From positions 102,075 through 166,074 of the forward strand of contig CAYQCK010000003.1 of the NCBI GenBank assembly GCA_964415965.1: a stretch of 64,000 nucleotides of DNA. Reading direction: 5' to 3'. A program made the translations under genes and the position numbers. Positions 36,439-45,491 of the stretch are shown in pieces (within the stretch, counting starts at the first letter, position 1; every line of letters starts with the position of its first letter). The notes beneath the pieces are model-generated. The model saw only the letters and a list, made by a program, of their open reading frames with translations. It had not been told where the DNA came from and ran no database searches. Origin of the DNA: CAIKNB01 sp964415965. Its GTDB lineage: Bacteria > Patescibacteriota > Patescibacteriia > 2-12-FULL-60-25.

Positions 36439-36702
36439 ATGATTCCACTGCTCTATTTCCTCATCGCCTGGGGCGCATTTATCCTGATTTTCGGCGTCAT
36501 GACGCTCTTGGCCATCCTGCAGATGATGCGTTTCGGCATCGCCGGCCTCGGCACCTATGCCTCGACCTTCCTGTTCATGGCCGTCAGCGTCGTGACCGTC
36601 CTGGGCTGCATCGTCTATTTTTCGACGGTCGATTGGAGCCAGGGCGTGAACCTCTTCGGCGGCTTGGCCAATTCGCCGTTCTTCAACCCTAGCCCGACCT
36701 GA
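36439..36702 (+). CDS. Small membrane protein
   Basis: 87 aa, two helices (about residues 5-28 and 42-65) and a short Asn/Pro-containing tail. TATAAT (36424-36429), 9 nt before the ATG, overlaps the ruvB stop codon, so this gene can be transcribed on its own with almost no leader. Function unknown. Confidence 0.7.
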   Translation: MIPLLYFLIAWGAFILIFGVMTLLAILQMMRFGIAGLGTYASTFLFMAVSVVTVLGCIVYFSTVDWSQGVNLFGGLANSPFFNPSPT

Positions 36703-36706
36703 ACCT

Positions 36707-37324
36707 ATGCTGGACCTCCATCATCTCCCGGGATCCGACCTTAAGGAACAGAAGCTTTTGCTGTTCCGCCGGCACCCCATCACCCTCGTCCCCCTGATCC
36801 TGACGACCGCGGTGGTCTTGGTCCTGCCGGCGGCCGGATATCTCGCCCTGGCGTTCCTCAAGCCCGGCTTCCTCGAAGAGCCGGGTTATCTGACGCTGTA
36901 CGTCCTCGGGGCAAGCGCGTTTTTCCTCTTCGGCCTGCTCTTCGCCTTCCAGATGTTCATCGAATATTGGCTGGACGTCTTCATCGTCACCGACAAGCGC
37001 ATCCTCGATATCGACCAGCACGGCCTGTTCAGCCGCACCGTTTCCGAGCTCAGGCTCTACCGGGCCCAGGACGTGACCGCTGAGGTCAAAGGCATGCTCC
37101 ATTCCATCATCGACTACGGCGACGTCTACGTGCAGACCGCCGGCGAGATCGAGCGCTTCCGTTTCGAGGATGTCCCCCACCCCAACCACGTCGCCAAACT
37201 CATCCTCGAACTGGCCGAGGAAGACCGCAAAGATCATCTGGAGGCGGCCGTCGAGGAATTCGCGATGCCGGAAAAAGGAGACTTGCCGAACAAGGAAAAG
37301 CTCGCCCGCCGCATCGAGCCGTAG
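36707..37324 (+). CDS. PH-domain membrane protein (bPH2/DUF304 type)
   Basis: 205 aa. Two helices (about residues 28-50 and 62-88) are followed by a bacterial PH-like domain (FIVTDKRILDIDQHGLFSRTVSE, about 98-165) and a charged tail. The phrase TDKRI plus R...V...L is typical of the DUF304 family. The role in the family is unclear, probably envelope-related. Starts 4 bp after the preceding gene. Confidence 0.85.
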   Translation: MLDLHHLPGSDLKEQKLLLFRRHPITLVPLILTTAVVLVLPAAGYLALAFLKPGFLEEPGYLTLYVLGASAFFLFGLLFAFQMFIEYWLDVFIVTDKRILDIDQHGLFSRTVSELRLYRAQDVTAEVKGMLHSIIDYGDVYVQTAGEIERFRFEDVPHPNHVAKLILELAEEDRKDHLEAAVEEFAMPEKGDLPNKEKLARRIEP

Positions 37325-37346
37325 CTGGACGACGAACGACAGACCG

Positions 37347-37369
37347 GGACGCGCCGAAAAGGCGCGTCC
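37347..37369 (+). terminator. Terminator
   Basis: GGACGCGCC (37347-37355) and GGCGCGTCC (37361-37369), followed by TTT. Confidence 0.75.
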
Positions 37370-37439
37370 TTTGCGTCTTGGGCGCTTTGACCGGAACCCC
37401 TGTCCGTGCTTCAATATCCGCGCTCATTCCGGAGGCACT

Positions 37440-38465
37440 ATGCAGAACAACATCACCGGCCGCTACTTTTCCCAAGGCGACTTCTCGCTCCGCGCCGACG
37501 AGGTCCTGGACTTCGTCAGCCGCGAAACCGGGTTCAAGGCGGAACAGGAGATCTTCCGCGGCTTCATCTACGACCGCAACAAGGTCGGGAGCCTGATATA
37601 CCGCGGGATCTGGCGCAACCGGCCGGCCGTACTCAAGCTCCAAGGGCTCAAACCGGAACTCGACGAAGGCGCGATCCTGGCGGCATTCGCCGCCCAAAAC
37701 CGGAGCCGGCTCGTGCGTCTGCCCGAGCTCTACGTCCACGTCCCCTGGTCCGACGACCTCGGCTGCATGTACCTGATCAGCGAATACGTGGACGCGCCGC
37801 ATATCTTCGAGCCGCCGACGGCGACCGCGGACCAGACGGCTGACTTCTGCCGCTTCTACCAGGAATACCGCACCGCCGGCGTGCGCGAACCATGGATTGA
37901 CGCTCCGGAGGCCAGCGCCCTTGAGGCCACCATGGCCAAGATGCTGCACTGGCTCAGGATCTGTTCTGACAAAGGTCGGATCGCCCCGGATGTCGTCGCC
38001 CCGCGCTTCAGCCGCTTCGCCGCCATCGCCGAAAAGCGCCTGCGCGGCGAATCCTTGGTGTTCGGGCACGGCCATCTGACCGCCGACGACATCTTCAAGC
38101 CGCCAAGCGGCGGTTACGTCCTGATGTCGAACCTCTTCTGGGGTTGGCGCTTGCCCTGGTATGACCTGGCGTTCAACCTCTGGTCCTGCAACCTCCGCCT
38201 CCGCGACACCGGCATCGACTTCGCTGGCTTCCTCAAGATGCAGGATGCCTGGCGCGAAGCCTACCGGAGCATCCCCGTCGTCCAGGGCGACCCGGACTTC
38301 GACCGCCGCTTCGCTTTCGTGATGCTCGAGCGGACGCTCGGCGCCATCTTGGCCGACATCGGCGCCGGCGACTTCTTCGGCCGGTCCGAGAACGCCGGCC
38401 ACTTCCGGCACCTGCTGGAGCTGCATCTCCGCTACTTCGACGACTTGGCCAGCCAGCTGGCTTGA
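37440..38465 (+). CDS. Aminoglycoside-phosphotransferase-like kinase
   Basis: 341 aa; GGAGG lies just upstream of the ATG at 37440. The fold order fits APH/choline-kinase-like enzymes: a basic residue after a beta sheet (AVLKLQG), a hinge (LISEYVDAPH), and a catalytic-loop-like GHGHLTADDIF, where the classical HGDLHxxN is changed, then FNLWSCNLRL. The absence of the canonical Asp-x4-Asn makes catalysis uncertain; it may be a pseudokinase or diverged kinase. A terminator follows. Confidence 0.65.
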   Translation: MQNNITGRYFSQGDFSLRADEVLDFVSRETGFKAEQEIFRGFIYDRNKVGSLIYRGIWRNRPAVLKLQGLKPELDEGAILAAFAAQNRSRLVRLPELYVHVPWSDDLGCMYLISEYVDAPHIFEPPTATADQTADFCRFYQEYRTAGVREPWIDAPEASALEATMAKMLHWLRICSDKGRIAPDVVAPRFSRFAAIAEKRLRGESLVFGHGHLTADDIFKPPSGGYVLMSNLFWGWRLPWYDLAFNLWSCNLRLRDTGIDFAGFLKMQDAWREAYRSIPVVQGDPDFDRRFAFVMLERTLGAILADIGAGDFFGRSENAGHFRHLLELHLRYFDDLASQLA

Positions 38466-38490
38466 CCGGAGTCCGCGTGCCAAACGCAAA

Positions 38491-38518
38491 GCCCACCATT
38501 CCGAGGTGGGCTTGTTTT
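38491..38518 (+). terminator. Terminator
   Basis: GCCCACC (38491-38497) and GGTGGGC (38505-38511) followed by TTGTTTTTT. Confidence 0.82.
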
Positions 38519-39145
38519 TTATGGCGGTCTGACCCGCTCAGAGTCCTTCGACGAAGCCTTCAGATCCGCAATCGCCTTCAGGTTTTCCCGGACCGGGACA
38601 TACGCCTCATCAGACTGCCCCGAGCCCCTGTCGGCCGAATCCCGGACGGCCTTGGCCGCCTCAGCCTCCATCGAATCCAGATAATCCACGAATGCGTCGG
38701 ACGGGCGCTTGCCCACGGCGACATCGGCCATGCCGACAGCCACCTCTTCCATCCTAGCCGATACCGAAGACTCTTCGGCATTGAGCCGTTCCAGGATCCT
38801 TTCCTGCCTTTCGACGAACTCCTTAACCTGCCGATTCACGTTCTCCATGTCCATGCCGCCGAATATGGTCACTGAACCGATCGGGTTCGCCAGCCGGCTC
38901 TTGGCGATGAGGCGCTCTGAAGCCAGGGACGCCAGCCTATCCTTAAGCGGCTTCATCAACCTCTTTTCGCTGGTCGCCAAATCCTCCATGCCGCGCTCCT
39001 CAAGCGTCTTGAGCATCTCTTGGCGCTTGGCATCAAGCACCCCTTCTTTGCGCTTAAGCTGGCGGTTGTCCGCTTGCCTCCCTTCGGGCGAGGCGAGCGG
39101 GACGAATCCCTCTTGGGTGCCTTTTATCATCGTTTGGCGCTGCAT
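38519..39145 (-). CDS. Coiled-coil protein of unknown function
   Basis: 208 aa, soluble, strongly helical with long charged heptads (about residues 25-80 and 100-150) around a short Gly/Ile segment (GSVTIFGGMD). It begins 22 bp after the SpoIID/Ig gene on the same strand and has no Shine-Dalgarno, so it probably depends on that gene's promoter. The family is not recognised. Confidence 0.65.
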   Translation of the reverse strand: MQRQTMIKGTQEGFVPLASPEGRQADNRQLKRKEGVLDAKRQEMLKTLEERGMEDLATSEKRLMKPLKDRLASLASERLIAKSRLANPIGSVTIFGGMDMENVNRQVKEFVERQERILERLNAEESSVSARMEEVAVGMADVAVGKRPSDAFVDYLDSMEAEAAKAVRDSADRGSGQSDEAYVPVRENLKAIADLKASSKDSERVRPP

Positions 39146-39167
39146 ATGCCTGGAGGGCGATGTCCGC

Positions 39168-41612
39168 TTATCTGTATATCTGCCTCAACTCGATACCGGT
39201 GTAGAAATGCTTGAGGATCTGGTCATACGTCTTGCCCTCCGCGGCCATCCCGAGCGCGCCCGTCGCCGACATGCCCACACCATGGCCCCACAAGGTCTTG
39301 CCTTGGTCCCACGGGACCGGTACGGACACGAGCCAAGGATACGGGCCGCCGCCCCAGACTTCGGTCCAAGAGCGGGTCCTGCCATCGGAACGCGAGTAGT
39401 ACGGTGTGATGGCCAGCTTGCCTCCGTATGTCACGATTTGGCCGCGGGTGGCGTCGATGGCCGTGACCACATTCGAATCGCGGATCTCGGCACCGTAGCC
39501 GCGGTACACCTGGTCATACTTTGCGTCGACCGTATAGAACTCGGCCGCGTGCTTGGTCCCGCGCTGGACGTGATACATGGCATAGGTCCGGGCAGCGGTC
39601 AGCAGCGCGCGCTGGTATTCCTGCGGGCTCGAATTCGAGGTTTCGGCGATGCCCTTGAGGTACCACTCGATCGGCAACTCGTTGATGATCCACACGACGT
39701 CAGTCGACGGGGCGTAGCGCAGTTCAAGCTTGCCCCGGAACTTGTTGTCGTTCGCTCCCGGCAGCCACGACACCGGCCGCGAGATATCGGTCAATTCGAG
39801 CGGCGACAGGCCATCGGCTTGGACCGCGACGTATTGGGTGGACGATTGGACGGCGCAGCGCGGACCGTTTGCCTTATACAGCTTGTTCGCACGGTCATAT
39901 GAGACGGTCAGGATTTCGCCGGCGTTCAGGCTGCAGACGGTCCCGCCGTTCTGGTTCAGGTTGAAACCGCCGTTGACGCCACGGACCATCATCTGGTCGT
40001 CGTCCGTGGCGAACAGGCCGACGCGGATGATCGGTTCGCTCGGCAGGCTCGAGGCGTCTCCGTTCAGCGGCGCCGCATTGACCGGCTGGCTGACGGCCGG
40101 TGTCTGGGTCGTATTTTGGGTGGACGGCGCCGTCACGGCGGGCTTCTCAGGTTCGATATAGCCGTCGGCCGTCACCGTGACCGGAATCTCGATGGTGCCG
40201 TCGTCCAAAGGCTGGCCGTCGGCGTAAAGCTTGAAGCTGGCGACATAATTTCCGCGTTTCGGGGGCGCCTTGAGCGTGAAGCCGATGAAGCCGATCTGTC
40301 CCGGCGCGGTCATCGACTCGCTGCGCGCCGGCTCATTGCCCGTGAGCCATGATTCGTCGCGGACCGTCAGGTATTTGGATTCCATGGCCGCCTGGACGCC
40401 CGCGATGCGGACCGACAGGTTCTTCCAGATGGCCGAACCCGAATTCTTGATGCCGTAAGTCAGGGCCACGCGGCCGTTCCCGAGCAAAGTCAGGCTCTTA
40501 TGCGAACTCAGCATCAATTGAGCCTTGTAGGCGCCGTTCGAAGCGGTTTGGCCCGGCTGGAAATTCAGGTTCCCGCCGACTCCGTCGACCATCATCTGTC
40601 TCGAAGGCACGACCCGAATCGGCAAATTGACGCTGCCGCCGCTTATCCAGGCCTTATCCTCGGCCGCCAATTGGAACGATTCCTGGAAAATCGCGGCTTT
40701 CTCGGGAGCGCGCAGTTGGAGTTGGAAGTGGCCGATTTGCCCCGGTTTCACCTGGGATTCGGCCAATAACACGGCCTGAGAATCGCTCTTCCAGGAAGCG
40801 TCCTTGAACAGGCTCTTGCGGTAATCGCGGCCGGTATACAGCGAAACGTAGTTTTTGCCGTCCCGCGTCCAGGTTTCGCTGCCCGTATTCTTGAAAGCCA
40901 GGTTGACCGTGATGCGCTGGCTCGGATCCATCTGCCACTCGCTGCCGCCTTTGTCTGCGAGCTCAGCCTTCCATCCGCCCGAATCGGCCGATGGTGACTG
41001 CGCGGCCTGGGCTTGGACTGTCGTCGCCGGCTGGGTCGCGGCCGCGGTCACGACCTGACTGGCGCCGCTGACGGTGTACTTGAGATTGACGACCGAATTT
41101 TTCACCCAAGCGTTAGGTCCGTAAGACAACAGGTAGCGCTCCTGGAAAACCCCGCTGACTTGCGGAGCTTGGATCCAAAACGTGGCTGACGCGACCTGGC
41201 CGGGTTTCACCGAGGCCTGGGCAATCACGGCCGGCAGATCATCCTTGAGCCATGAAGCATGGCCAAAAAGCGACGACTTGCCGTAAAGGTATACCGCGGT
41301 CTTGTTTTGGCCGGCATACCAGGTCTTGGCGCCGCTGTTCTTGAACTTGAGGGTAATCAACTTCTTCTCCCCGGGCTTGAGCGTCACGGACGCGTTCGTC
41401 ACCGTCGCCTGATAATCCAGGACGGCGGCGACAGCCGGCTGCGGGAGAGCTTGGAGAATGAGGCTGCAGGCAACCAAAAAGGACCCGGTCGGCCAAGCCA
41501 AAGCTTTGACCCGACTCCGGATCCTGCTGTATGCCTGAGATTTTCCCGTCCCTCGGCGCGTAGCGGGGCAGACGGTCTTCAAATCTTTCATAGGTTTTCT
41601 AAATACCTGCAT
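39168..41612 (-). CDS. Secreted SpoIID/LytB-domain protein with Ig-like repeats
   Basis: Up to 814 aa; the next in-frame ATG would shorten it by 7. A signal-anchor (about residues 38-60) is followed by three NBR1-like Ig domains (about 65-180, 205-330, 350-485; each with a phrase like FKNSGAKTWYAG), a Pro/Thr linker, and a SpoIID domain (about 535-810) with ELPIEWYLKGIAETSNSS and HGVGMSATGALGMA. SpoIID domains cut glycan strands of denuded peptidoglycan, so a cell-wall role is likely. A -10/-35 pair lies at 41664-41692. Confidence 0.88.
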   Translation of the reverse strand: MQVFRKPMKDLKTVCPATRRGTGKSQAYSRIRSRVKALAWPTGSFLVACSLILQALPQPAVAAVLDYQATVTNASVTLKPGEKKLITLKFKNSGAKTWYAGQNKTAVYLYGKSSLFGHASWLKDDLPAVIAQASVKPGQVASATFWIQAPQVSGVFQERYLLSYGPNAWVKNSVVNLKYTVSGASQVVTAAATQPATTVQAQAAQSPSADSGGWKAELADKGGSEWQMDPSQRITVNLAFKNTGSETWTRDGKNYVSLYTGRDYRKSLFKDASWKSDSQAVLLAESQVKPGQIGHFQLQLRAPEKAAIFQESFQLAAEDKAWISGGSVNLPIRVVPSRQMMVDGVGGNLNFQPGQTASNGAYKAQLMLSSHKSLTLLGNGRVALTYGIKNSGSAIWKNLSVRIAGVQAAMESKYLTVRDESWLTGNEPARSESMTAPGQIGFIGFTLKAPPKRGNYVASFKLYADGQPLDDGTIEIPVTVTADGYIEPEKPAVTAPSTQNTTQTPAVSQPVNAAPLNGDASSLPSEPIIRVGLFATDDDQMMVRGVNGGFNLNQNGGTVCSLNAGEILTVSYDRANKLYKANGPRCAVQSSTQYVAVQADGLSPLELTDISRPVSWLPGANDNKFRGKLELRYAPSTDVVWIINELPIEWYLKGIAETSNSSPQEYQRALLTAARTYAMYHVQRGTKHAAEFYTVDAKYDQVYRGYGAEIRDSNVVTAIDATRGQIVTYGGKLAITPYYSRSDGRTRSWTEVWGGGPYPWLVSVPVPWDQGKTLWGHGVGMSATGALGMAAEGKTYDQILKHFYTGIELRQIYR

Positions 41613-41663
41613 CCTTCTATATATCGCTATTTGTTTTTAACGTTACCTTTTACTCGCACATAA

Positions 41664-41692
41664 AGGATACCATTTTTTGGCTTCATTGTCAA
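41664..41692 (-). promoter_or_regulatory. Promoter of the SpoIID/Ig gene
   Basis: Leftward TTGACA (41687-41692), 17 nt, TATCCT (41664-41669), about 50 nt before the start codon. Confidence 0.8.
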
Positions 41693-41820
41693 TAATTTCA
41701 TCAATTTTACCCCAACTCAGGCAAAATTCCCATGAACAAAATCGTGGTTCGTTACGCTAAAAACGCCATAAGCTGAATTCGGGCGCCGCTCCCTTTAAAC
41801 TAATCCCTTTTCATGCCAAA

Positions 41821-43284
41821 ATGGCCGATATGAACGAAACCGGAATCCTGGCCTGGAACACGGCCGTCCAAGCGGCCGGCAAGATCATCTCGACCGCCCT
41901 TGGCGTGGTCATGATCGCGGTCATGACCCGCCAACTCGGCCAGGACGGCTTCGGCATCTACACCACCGCCGTCAGCTATTTCCAGATCTTCGCCCTGCTC
42001 CTGGACCTCGGGATCAACGTCATGTACGTCCAGATGCTGGGCGAGAACAAGGGCGACCGCGCCGCCGAAGACCGCATCACGAGCGCCGTCTACACCTTCC
42101 GCCTCGTGACTTCCTTCGTCCTGCTCACCCTCGCGCCTGTCATCGCCCTGTTCCTCGGCTATCCCTGGGAACTCAAGCTGACCCTCTTCGCCATCTGGGG
42201 CGCATTCCTCTCGACCTGCCTCAACCAGATCGTCATCGGCACCCACCAGCGCCACCTCAAGATGCACATCGTGGCCGCCGCCGAGGTGGTGGGCCGCATC
42301 GTGATGGTCGGCGGCGTGGTCCTGGCCGCGGCCATGGGTTGGGGCATTGTGCCCATGGCCATCCTCATCTCGCTCGGGAATTTCGCCAACTTCCTGTTCA
42401 ACTTCTTGGTGGCGCGCCGTTTCGCGAGTTTCGCCTGGAACTGGGACATGCCGTTCTGGAAGCGCCTGCTCAAGCGCACTTGGCCCATCGGCATCTCGAT
42501 CATCTTCAATCTCGTCTATTACCGCGCCGATACCCTCATCCTGTCGTTCGTCCGGCCCATGAGCGAAGTCGGCCTCTACGGCGCCGCCTACCGCGTCCTC
42601 GAGATACTGATCGCCTTCCCCTTCATGTACGCCGGGGTGCTTTTGCCGCTCATCGCCCACGCCTGGGCCCAGCGCGACCATGAGCGCTTCGACCGGCTCC
42701 TCCGCACGAGTTATCTGGCCATGATGCTGGTCGCCGCCCCGCTCGTGGCCGGCGCCTTGGTCGTGGGCACGCCGCTCATGCAAGCCGTGGCCGGACAGGA
42801 TTTCACGGCCTCGGGAGACATCCTGAAGATCCTGACCTTGGCGGTAGGCGTGATTTTCCTGGGGACCGTCTCATCGCATGCCATCGTGGCTCTCGACGCC
42901 CAGCGCCGCACCGTGCCGCTCTACGTGGTCGTGGCGGTCCTGACACTGCTTGGTTATCTCGTCCTCATCCCCCGTTACGGCATGTACGCCGCGGCCTGGC
43001 TCACGGTCTTCTCCGAAGCTTGCGTGGCCATCGGTACGACCGTCATCTCACTCAGCCGTTCGCGCACCCGCTTGCCCTGGATGCAGCTCGCCAAATGCCT
43101 GGCCGCCGCCGGCATCATGGCTCTCGTCATCTGGCCGTTGCGCGGGCTTTGGCTGCCGGCGACCATCGTCCTGGGCGGGCTGGTCTATTTCGGCTTCGTC
43201 ATGATCTTCGGCGCCGTCACCGAGAAATCCATCAAGGAGCTGGTCTTCTTGCGCCAAGGCGCCCCGCCAGTCGACTCGCTTTGA
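41821..43284 (+). CDS. Polysaccharide flippase (Wzx/MATE-like)
   Basis: 487 aa, 14 helices. N-terminal NTAVQAAGKIISTALGVVMIAVMTRQLG and FGIYTTAVSYFQIF fit the oligosaccharide flippase family, which moves lipid-linked sugars across the membrane. A second in-frame ATG lies 3 codons downstream. It is followed by an O-antigen-ligase-like gene 19 bp away, so the two probably act in the same surface glycan pathway as ugd and galU. Confidence 0.9.
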   Translation: MADMNETGILAWNTAVQAAGKIISTALGVVMIAVMTRQLGQDGFGIYTTAVSYFQIFALLLDLGINVMYVQMLGENKGDRAAEDRITSAVYTFRLVTSFVLLTLAPVIALFLGYPWELKLTLFAIWGAFLSTCLNQIVIGTHQRHLKMHIVAAAEVVGRIVMVGGVVLAAAMGWGIVPMAILISLGNFANFLFNFLVARRFASFAWNWDMPFWKRLLKRTWPIGISIIFNLVYYRADTLILSFVRPMSEVGLYGAAYRVLEILIAFPFMYAGVLLPLIAHAWAQRDHERFDRLLRTSYLAMMLVAAPLVAGALVVGTPLMQAVAGQDFTASGDILKILTLAVGVIFLGTVSSHAIVALDAQRRTVPLYVVVAVLTLLGYLVLIPRYGMYAAAWLTVFSEACVAIGTTVISLSRSRTRLPWMQLAKCLAAAGIMALVIWPLRGLWLPATIVLGGLVYFGFVMIFGAVTEKSIKELVFLRQGAPPVDSL

Positions 43285-43303
43285 CCCCGCCTGACGGAAG
43301 GAT

Positions 43304-44551
43304 ATGGACTACCTGCCTTTCTTAGCCGCCTTAGCCTGGGGCATCCTGGCCTGGTCCAAGCCGCGCTGGGCCGTCTTGGCCTTGCCCGCGCTGCTGCCGG
43401 CTTACGTCTGGCGCACGCATCTCGGGCCTTTGCCGACCACGGCACTGGAACTCCTGTTCGCGGCGACGGCCCTCGGCGCGACCTTAAAACTCGGATTGAA
43501 GCCCTGGCTCGACGGCTGGCGCTCCTCGGCCGCCTGGAGCTGGCCCATGCTGGCGTGGATCGCCGCAACGCTCCTCGCCGTCTGGATCGCCCCGGACCAT
43601 CTGGCCGCGATGGGCCTCTGGCGCGCTTTCGTGCTCGAACCTCTCGCCTACTTCATCTTGCTCAACGCTTTCCTTAAAAAAGACGAAGACCGCCGAATCG
43701 TCGTCCACGCGCTCGCCGCTTCGGCGATTTCAGTCTTCATCTGGTGCCTTATCCAATATCTGACCGGCTACGGCATCCCGCACCCATGGGACACCGGCTT
43801 CCTGACCCGCCGCGCCACCGGCCCATTCCCCTTCCCCAACGCCGTCTCGCTCTACTGCGCCCCTCTGGCCGCTTTATTTTTTGGCCTAGCCCTCACCCGA
43901 GCTACCAGCCACCAGATACCAGCTACCAGAACCCTACTCTGGCTCGCTTTCGCCTCAGCGACGCTGGCCACGCTCCTCGCCAAAAGCGTCGGCGGCACGC
44001 TCGGCATCCTGGCGGCCGTGTTTCTCTGGCTCGTCTGGAACAAGCGGACCCGTTGGTTCGCGGTCGGGACGCTCGTCATCGCGGTCACATTCATCTTCGC
44101 CGTCCCGCAACTGCGCAACCCGACCGTCAAAACCCTGACCTTCGACGGCTGGTCGGGTCGGGTCCGCGTCTGGATGTGGCAGGAGACTTGGCAGATGCTC
44201 AAAGACCGGCCCATCTTCGGTGCCGGGTTGGGCGCCTATCCGGAAGTCTTCAAGCCCTACCACAAAAAGACGTTCATCGAGATTTTCCAGTATCCGCACA
44301 ACATCGTCCTTAACCTCTGGAGCGAAACCGGCCTCCTCGGCCTGTTCGTCTTCGCATGGATCTTCGCGACCTGGATCCGGCTCGCGTGCCTTCCCCGAGC
44401 TACCAGCTACCAGCTACCAGCTATCCTCCTCCCCCTCCTCGCCGTCCTGGTCCAAGGCCTGGTCGACGTGCCGTATTTCAAGAACGATCTGGCCTTCACT
44501 TTTTGGATCCTGGCCGCGCTGGCCAGCCCCTTGCCGCAGACGAAGGCTTAA
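43304..44551 (+). CDS. O-antigen ligase/polymerase-like membrane protein
   Basis: 415 aa, about 11 helices. The large periplasmic loop with GRVRVWMWQETWQMLKDRPIFGAGLGAYPEVF and PHNIVLNLWSETGLLGL is the WaaL/Wzy-type signature (Wzy_C). It joins or polymerises glycan units delivered by the flippase. Two regions (at about residues 200-208 and 365-374) are encoded by tandem copies of AGCTACC and look like repeat insertions in loops. They keep the frame. Confidence 0.88.
   Translation: MDYLPFLAALAWGILAWSKPRWAVLALPALLPAYVWRTHLGPLPTTALELLFAATALGATLKLGLKPWLDGWRSSAAWSWPMLAWIAATLLAVWIAPDHLAAMGLWRAFVLEPLAYFILLNAFLKKDEDRRIVVHALAASAISVFIWCLIQYLTGYGIPHPWDTGFLTRRATGPFPFPNAVSLYCAPLAALFFGLALTRATSHQIPATRTLLWLAFASATLATLLAKSVGGTLGILAAVFLWLVWNKRTRWFAVGTLVIAVTFIFAVPQLRNPTVKTLTFDGWSGRVRVWMWQETWQMLKDRPIFGAGLGAYPEVFKPYHKKTFIEIFQYPHNIVLNLWSETGLLGLFVFAWIFATWIRLACLPRATSYQLPAILLPLLAVLVQGLVDVPYFKNDLAFTFWILAALASPLPQTKA
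43900..43927. repeat. Heptanucleotide tandem repeat in a coding region
   Basis: Four 7-nt units with consensus AGCTACC (AGCTACC, AGCCACC, AGATACC, AGCTACC). Total length 28 nt inside the ligase gene. Confidence 0.85.
44398..44425. repeat. Second heptanucleotide repeat in the same gene
   Basis: Three exact AGCTACC units and a fourth reading AGCTATC. The same unit as at 43900, 500 bp away in the same gene. Confidence 0.85.
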
Positions 44552-44568
44552 CCTGTATAATCCGAAAT

Positions 44569-45012
44569 ATGCGAAACAAACACTTCCTTCCTGCCTTCTG
44601 CCTCGTCCTGGCAGCCTCGCTCATCGGCGCGGGCTGCGAGCTCCCCGCGGCCGAGGACGGCGGCGCCGTAACCCAAACCGAAACCGCAACCTCGACCGAA
44701 ACCGTCACGGCCAAACCCACGGTCATCGAGCTCTACACCAGCGAAACCTGTCCGCACTGCCACAACGTCAAAAACCAAATCGCGGCTAACGGCTGGGACA
44801 AGCTGATGCCCATCGGACAGAAGCCGCTGGAGGACCAAGCGAACCTGAAACTCGTCACGGAACGGGCGAAAACCTGCCGCCTGGCGCTCGATAAGCTCCA
44901 GGTACCCATGCTCTGGAACGGCCAACGCTGCCTGACCGGCGACGGCCCCATCCTGGGCTATCTGACCCAGCTCTCCAAACTCTATGAGACTTCGACATCT
45001 ACTTCCCGTTAG
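44569..45012 (+). CDS. Thioredoxin-fold lipoprotein
   Basis: 147 aa from the ATG at 44569. Lipobox IGAGC (Cys23), a Thr/Glu-rich linker, then a thioredoxin-like domain with the redox motif CPHC (in ETCPHCHNVK, about residue 60). Two more Cys occur later (KTCRLA and GQRCLTG). It is probably an extracytoplasmic disulfide reductase or oxidase. TATAAT (44556-44561) is 7 nt before the ATG: leaderless. Overlaps the next gene by 29 bp. Confidence 0.8.
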   Translation: MRNKHFLPAFCLVLAASLIGAGCELPAAEDGGAVTQTETATSTETVTAKPTVIELYTSETCPHCHNVKNQIAANGWDKLMPIGQKPLEDQANLKLVTERAKTCRLALDKLQVPMLWNGQRCLTGDGPILGYLTQLSKLYETSTSTSR

Positions 45013-45490
45013 CGCGCTCGGTCTGGTCCTGGCCCTGCCGGCCAAAGCCGTCTGCCCGGTCTGCACCATCGCGGTCTGCGCCGGCCTCGGGCTCTCGCGC
45101 TGGCTCGGCATCGACGACACCGTCAGCGGCGTCTGGATCGGCGGAGTCACCTTCTCGCTCATCGCCTGGACCAAAAGCTGGCTTGACCGCAAACGCATCC
45201 GCTTTCCGGGCCGGCCCATCCTGATCGCCGCAGCCTATTACGCCTTGGTCCTCGGTCCGCTCTTCTGGCTCGACATCATCGGCCATCCGCAAAACGTGCT
45301 CTGGGGCATGGACAAGCTCCTCCTCGGCACGCTCTTCGGCAGCGTCGGCTTCGCCCTGGCGGCTTCGCTCTACGAACCGCTCAAGCGCCGCAACGGCGAC
45401 AAGCCCCACTTCCCTTTCCAGAAGGTCGCCATGCCGGTCGGCGCCTTGGTCATCTTGAGCTTATTCTTCTATTTCCTCACCCGCACCTGA
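44984..45490 (+). CDS. Membrane protein with N-terminal CxxC
   Basis: 168 aa. Signal-like N-terminus, then CPVCTIAVCAGLGLSRWLG with three cysteines (CxxC plus one), and four helices. It overlaps the thioredoxin-like lipoprotein gene, so the two probably work together, for example in electron or disulfide transfer; that is inference. The N-terminus seems conserved in related organisms, from memory, but no function is known to me. Confidence 0.75.
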   Translation: MRLRHLLPVSALGLVLALPAKAVCPVCTIAVCAGLGLSRWLGIDDTVSGVWIGGVTFSLIAWTKSWLDRKRIRFPGRPILIAAAYYALVLGPLFWLDIIGHPQNVLWGMDKLLLGTLFGSVGFALAASLYEPLKRRNGDKPHFPFQKVAMPVGALVILSLFFYFLTRT

Positions 45491-45491
45491 T

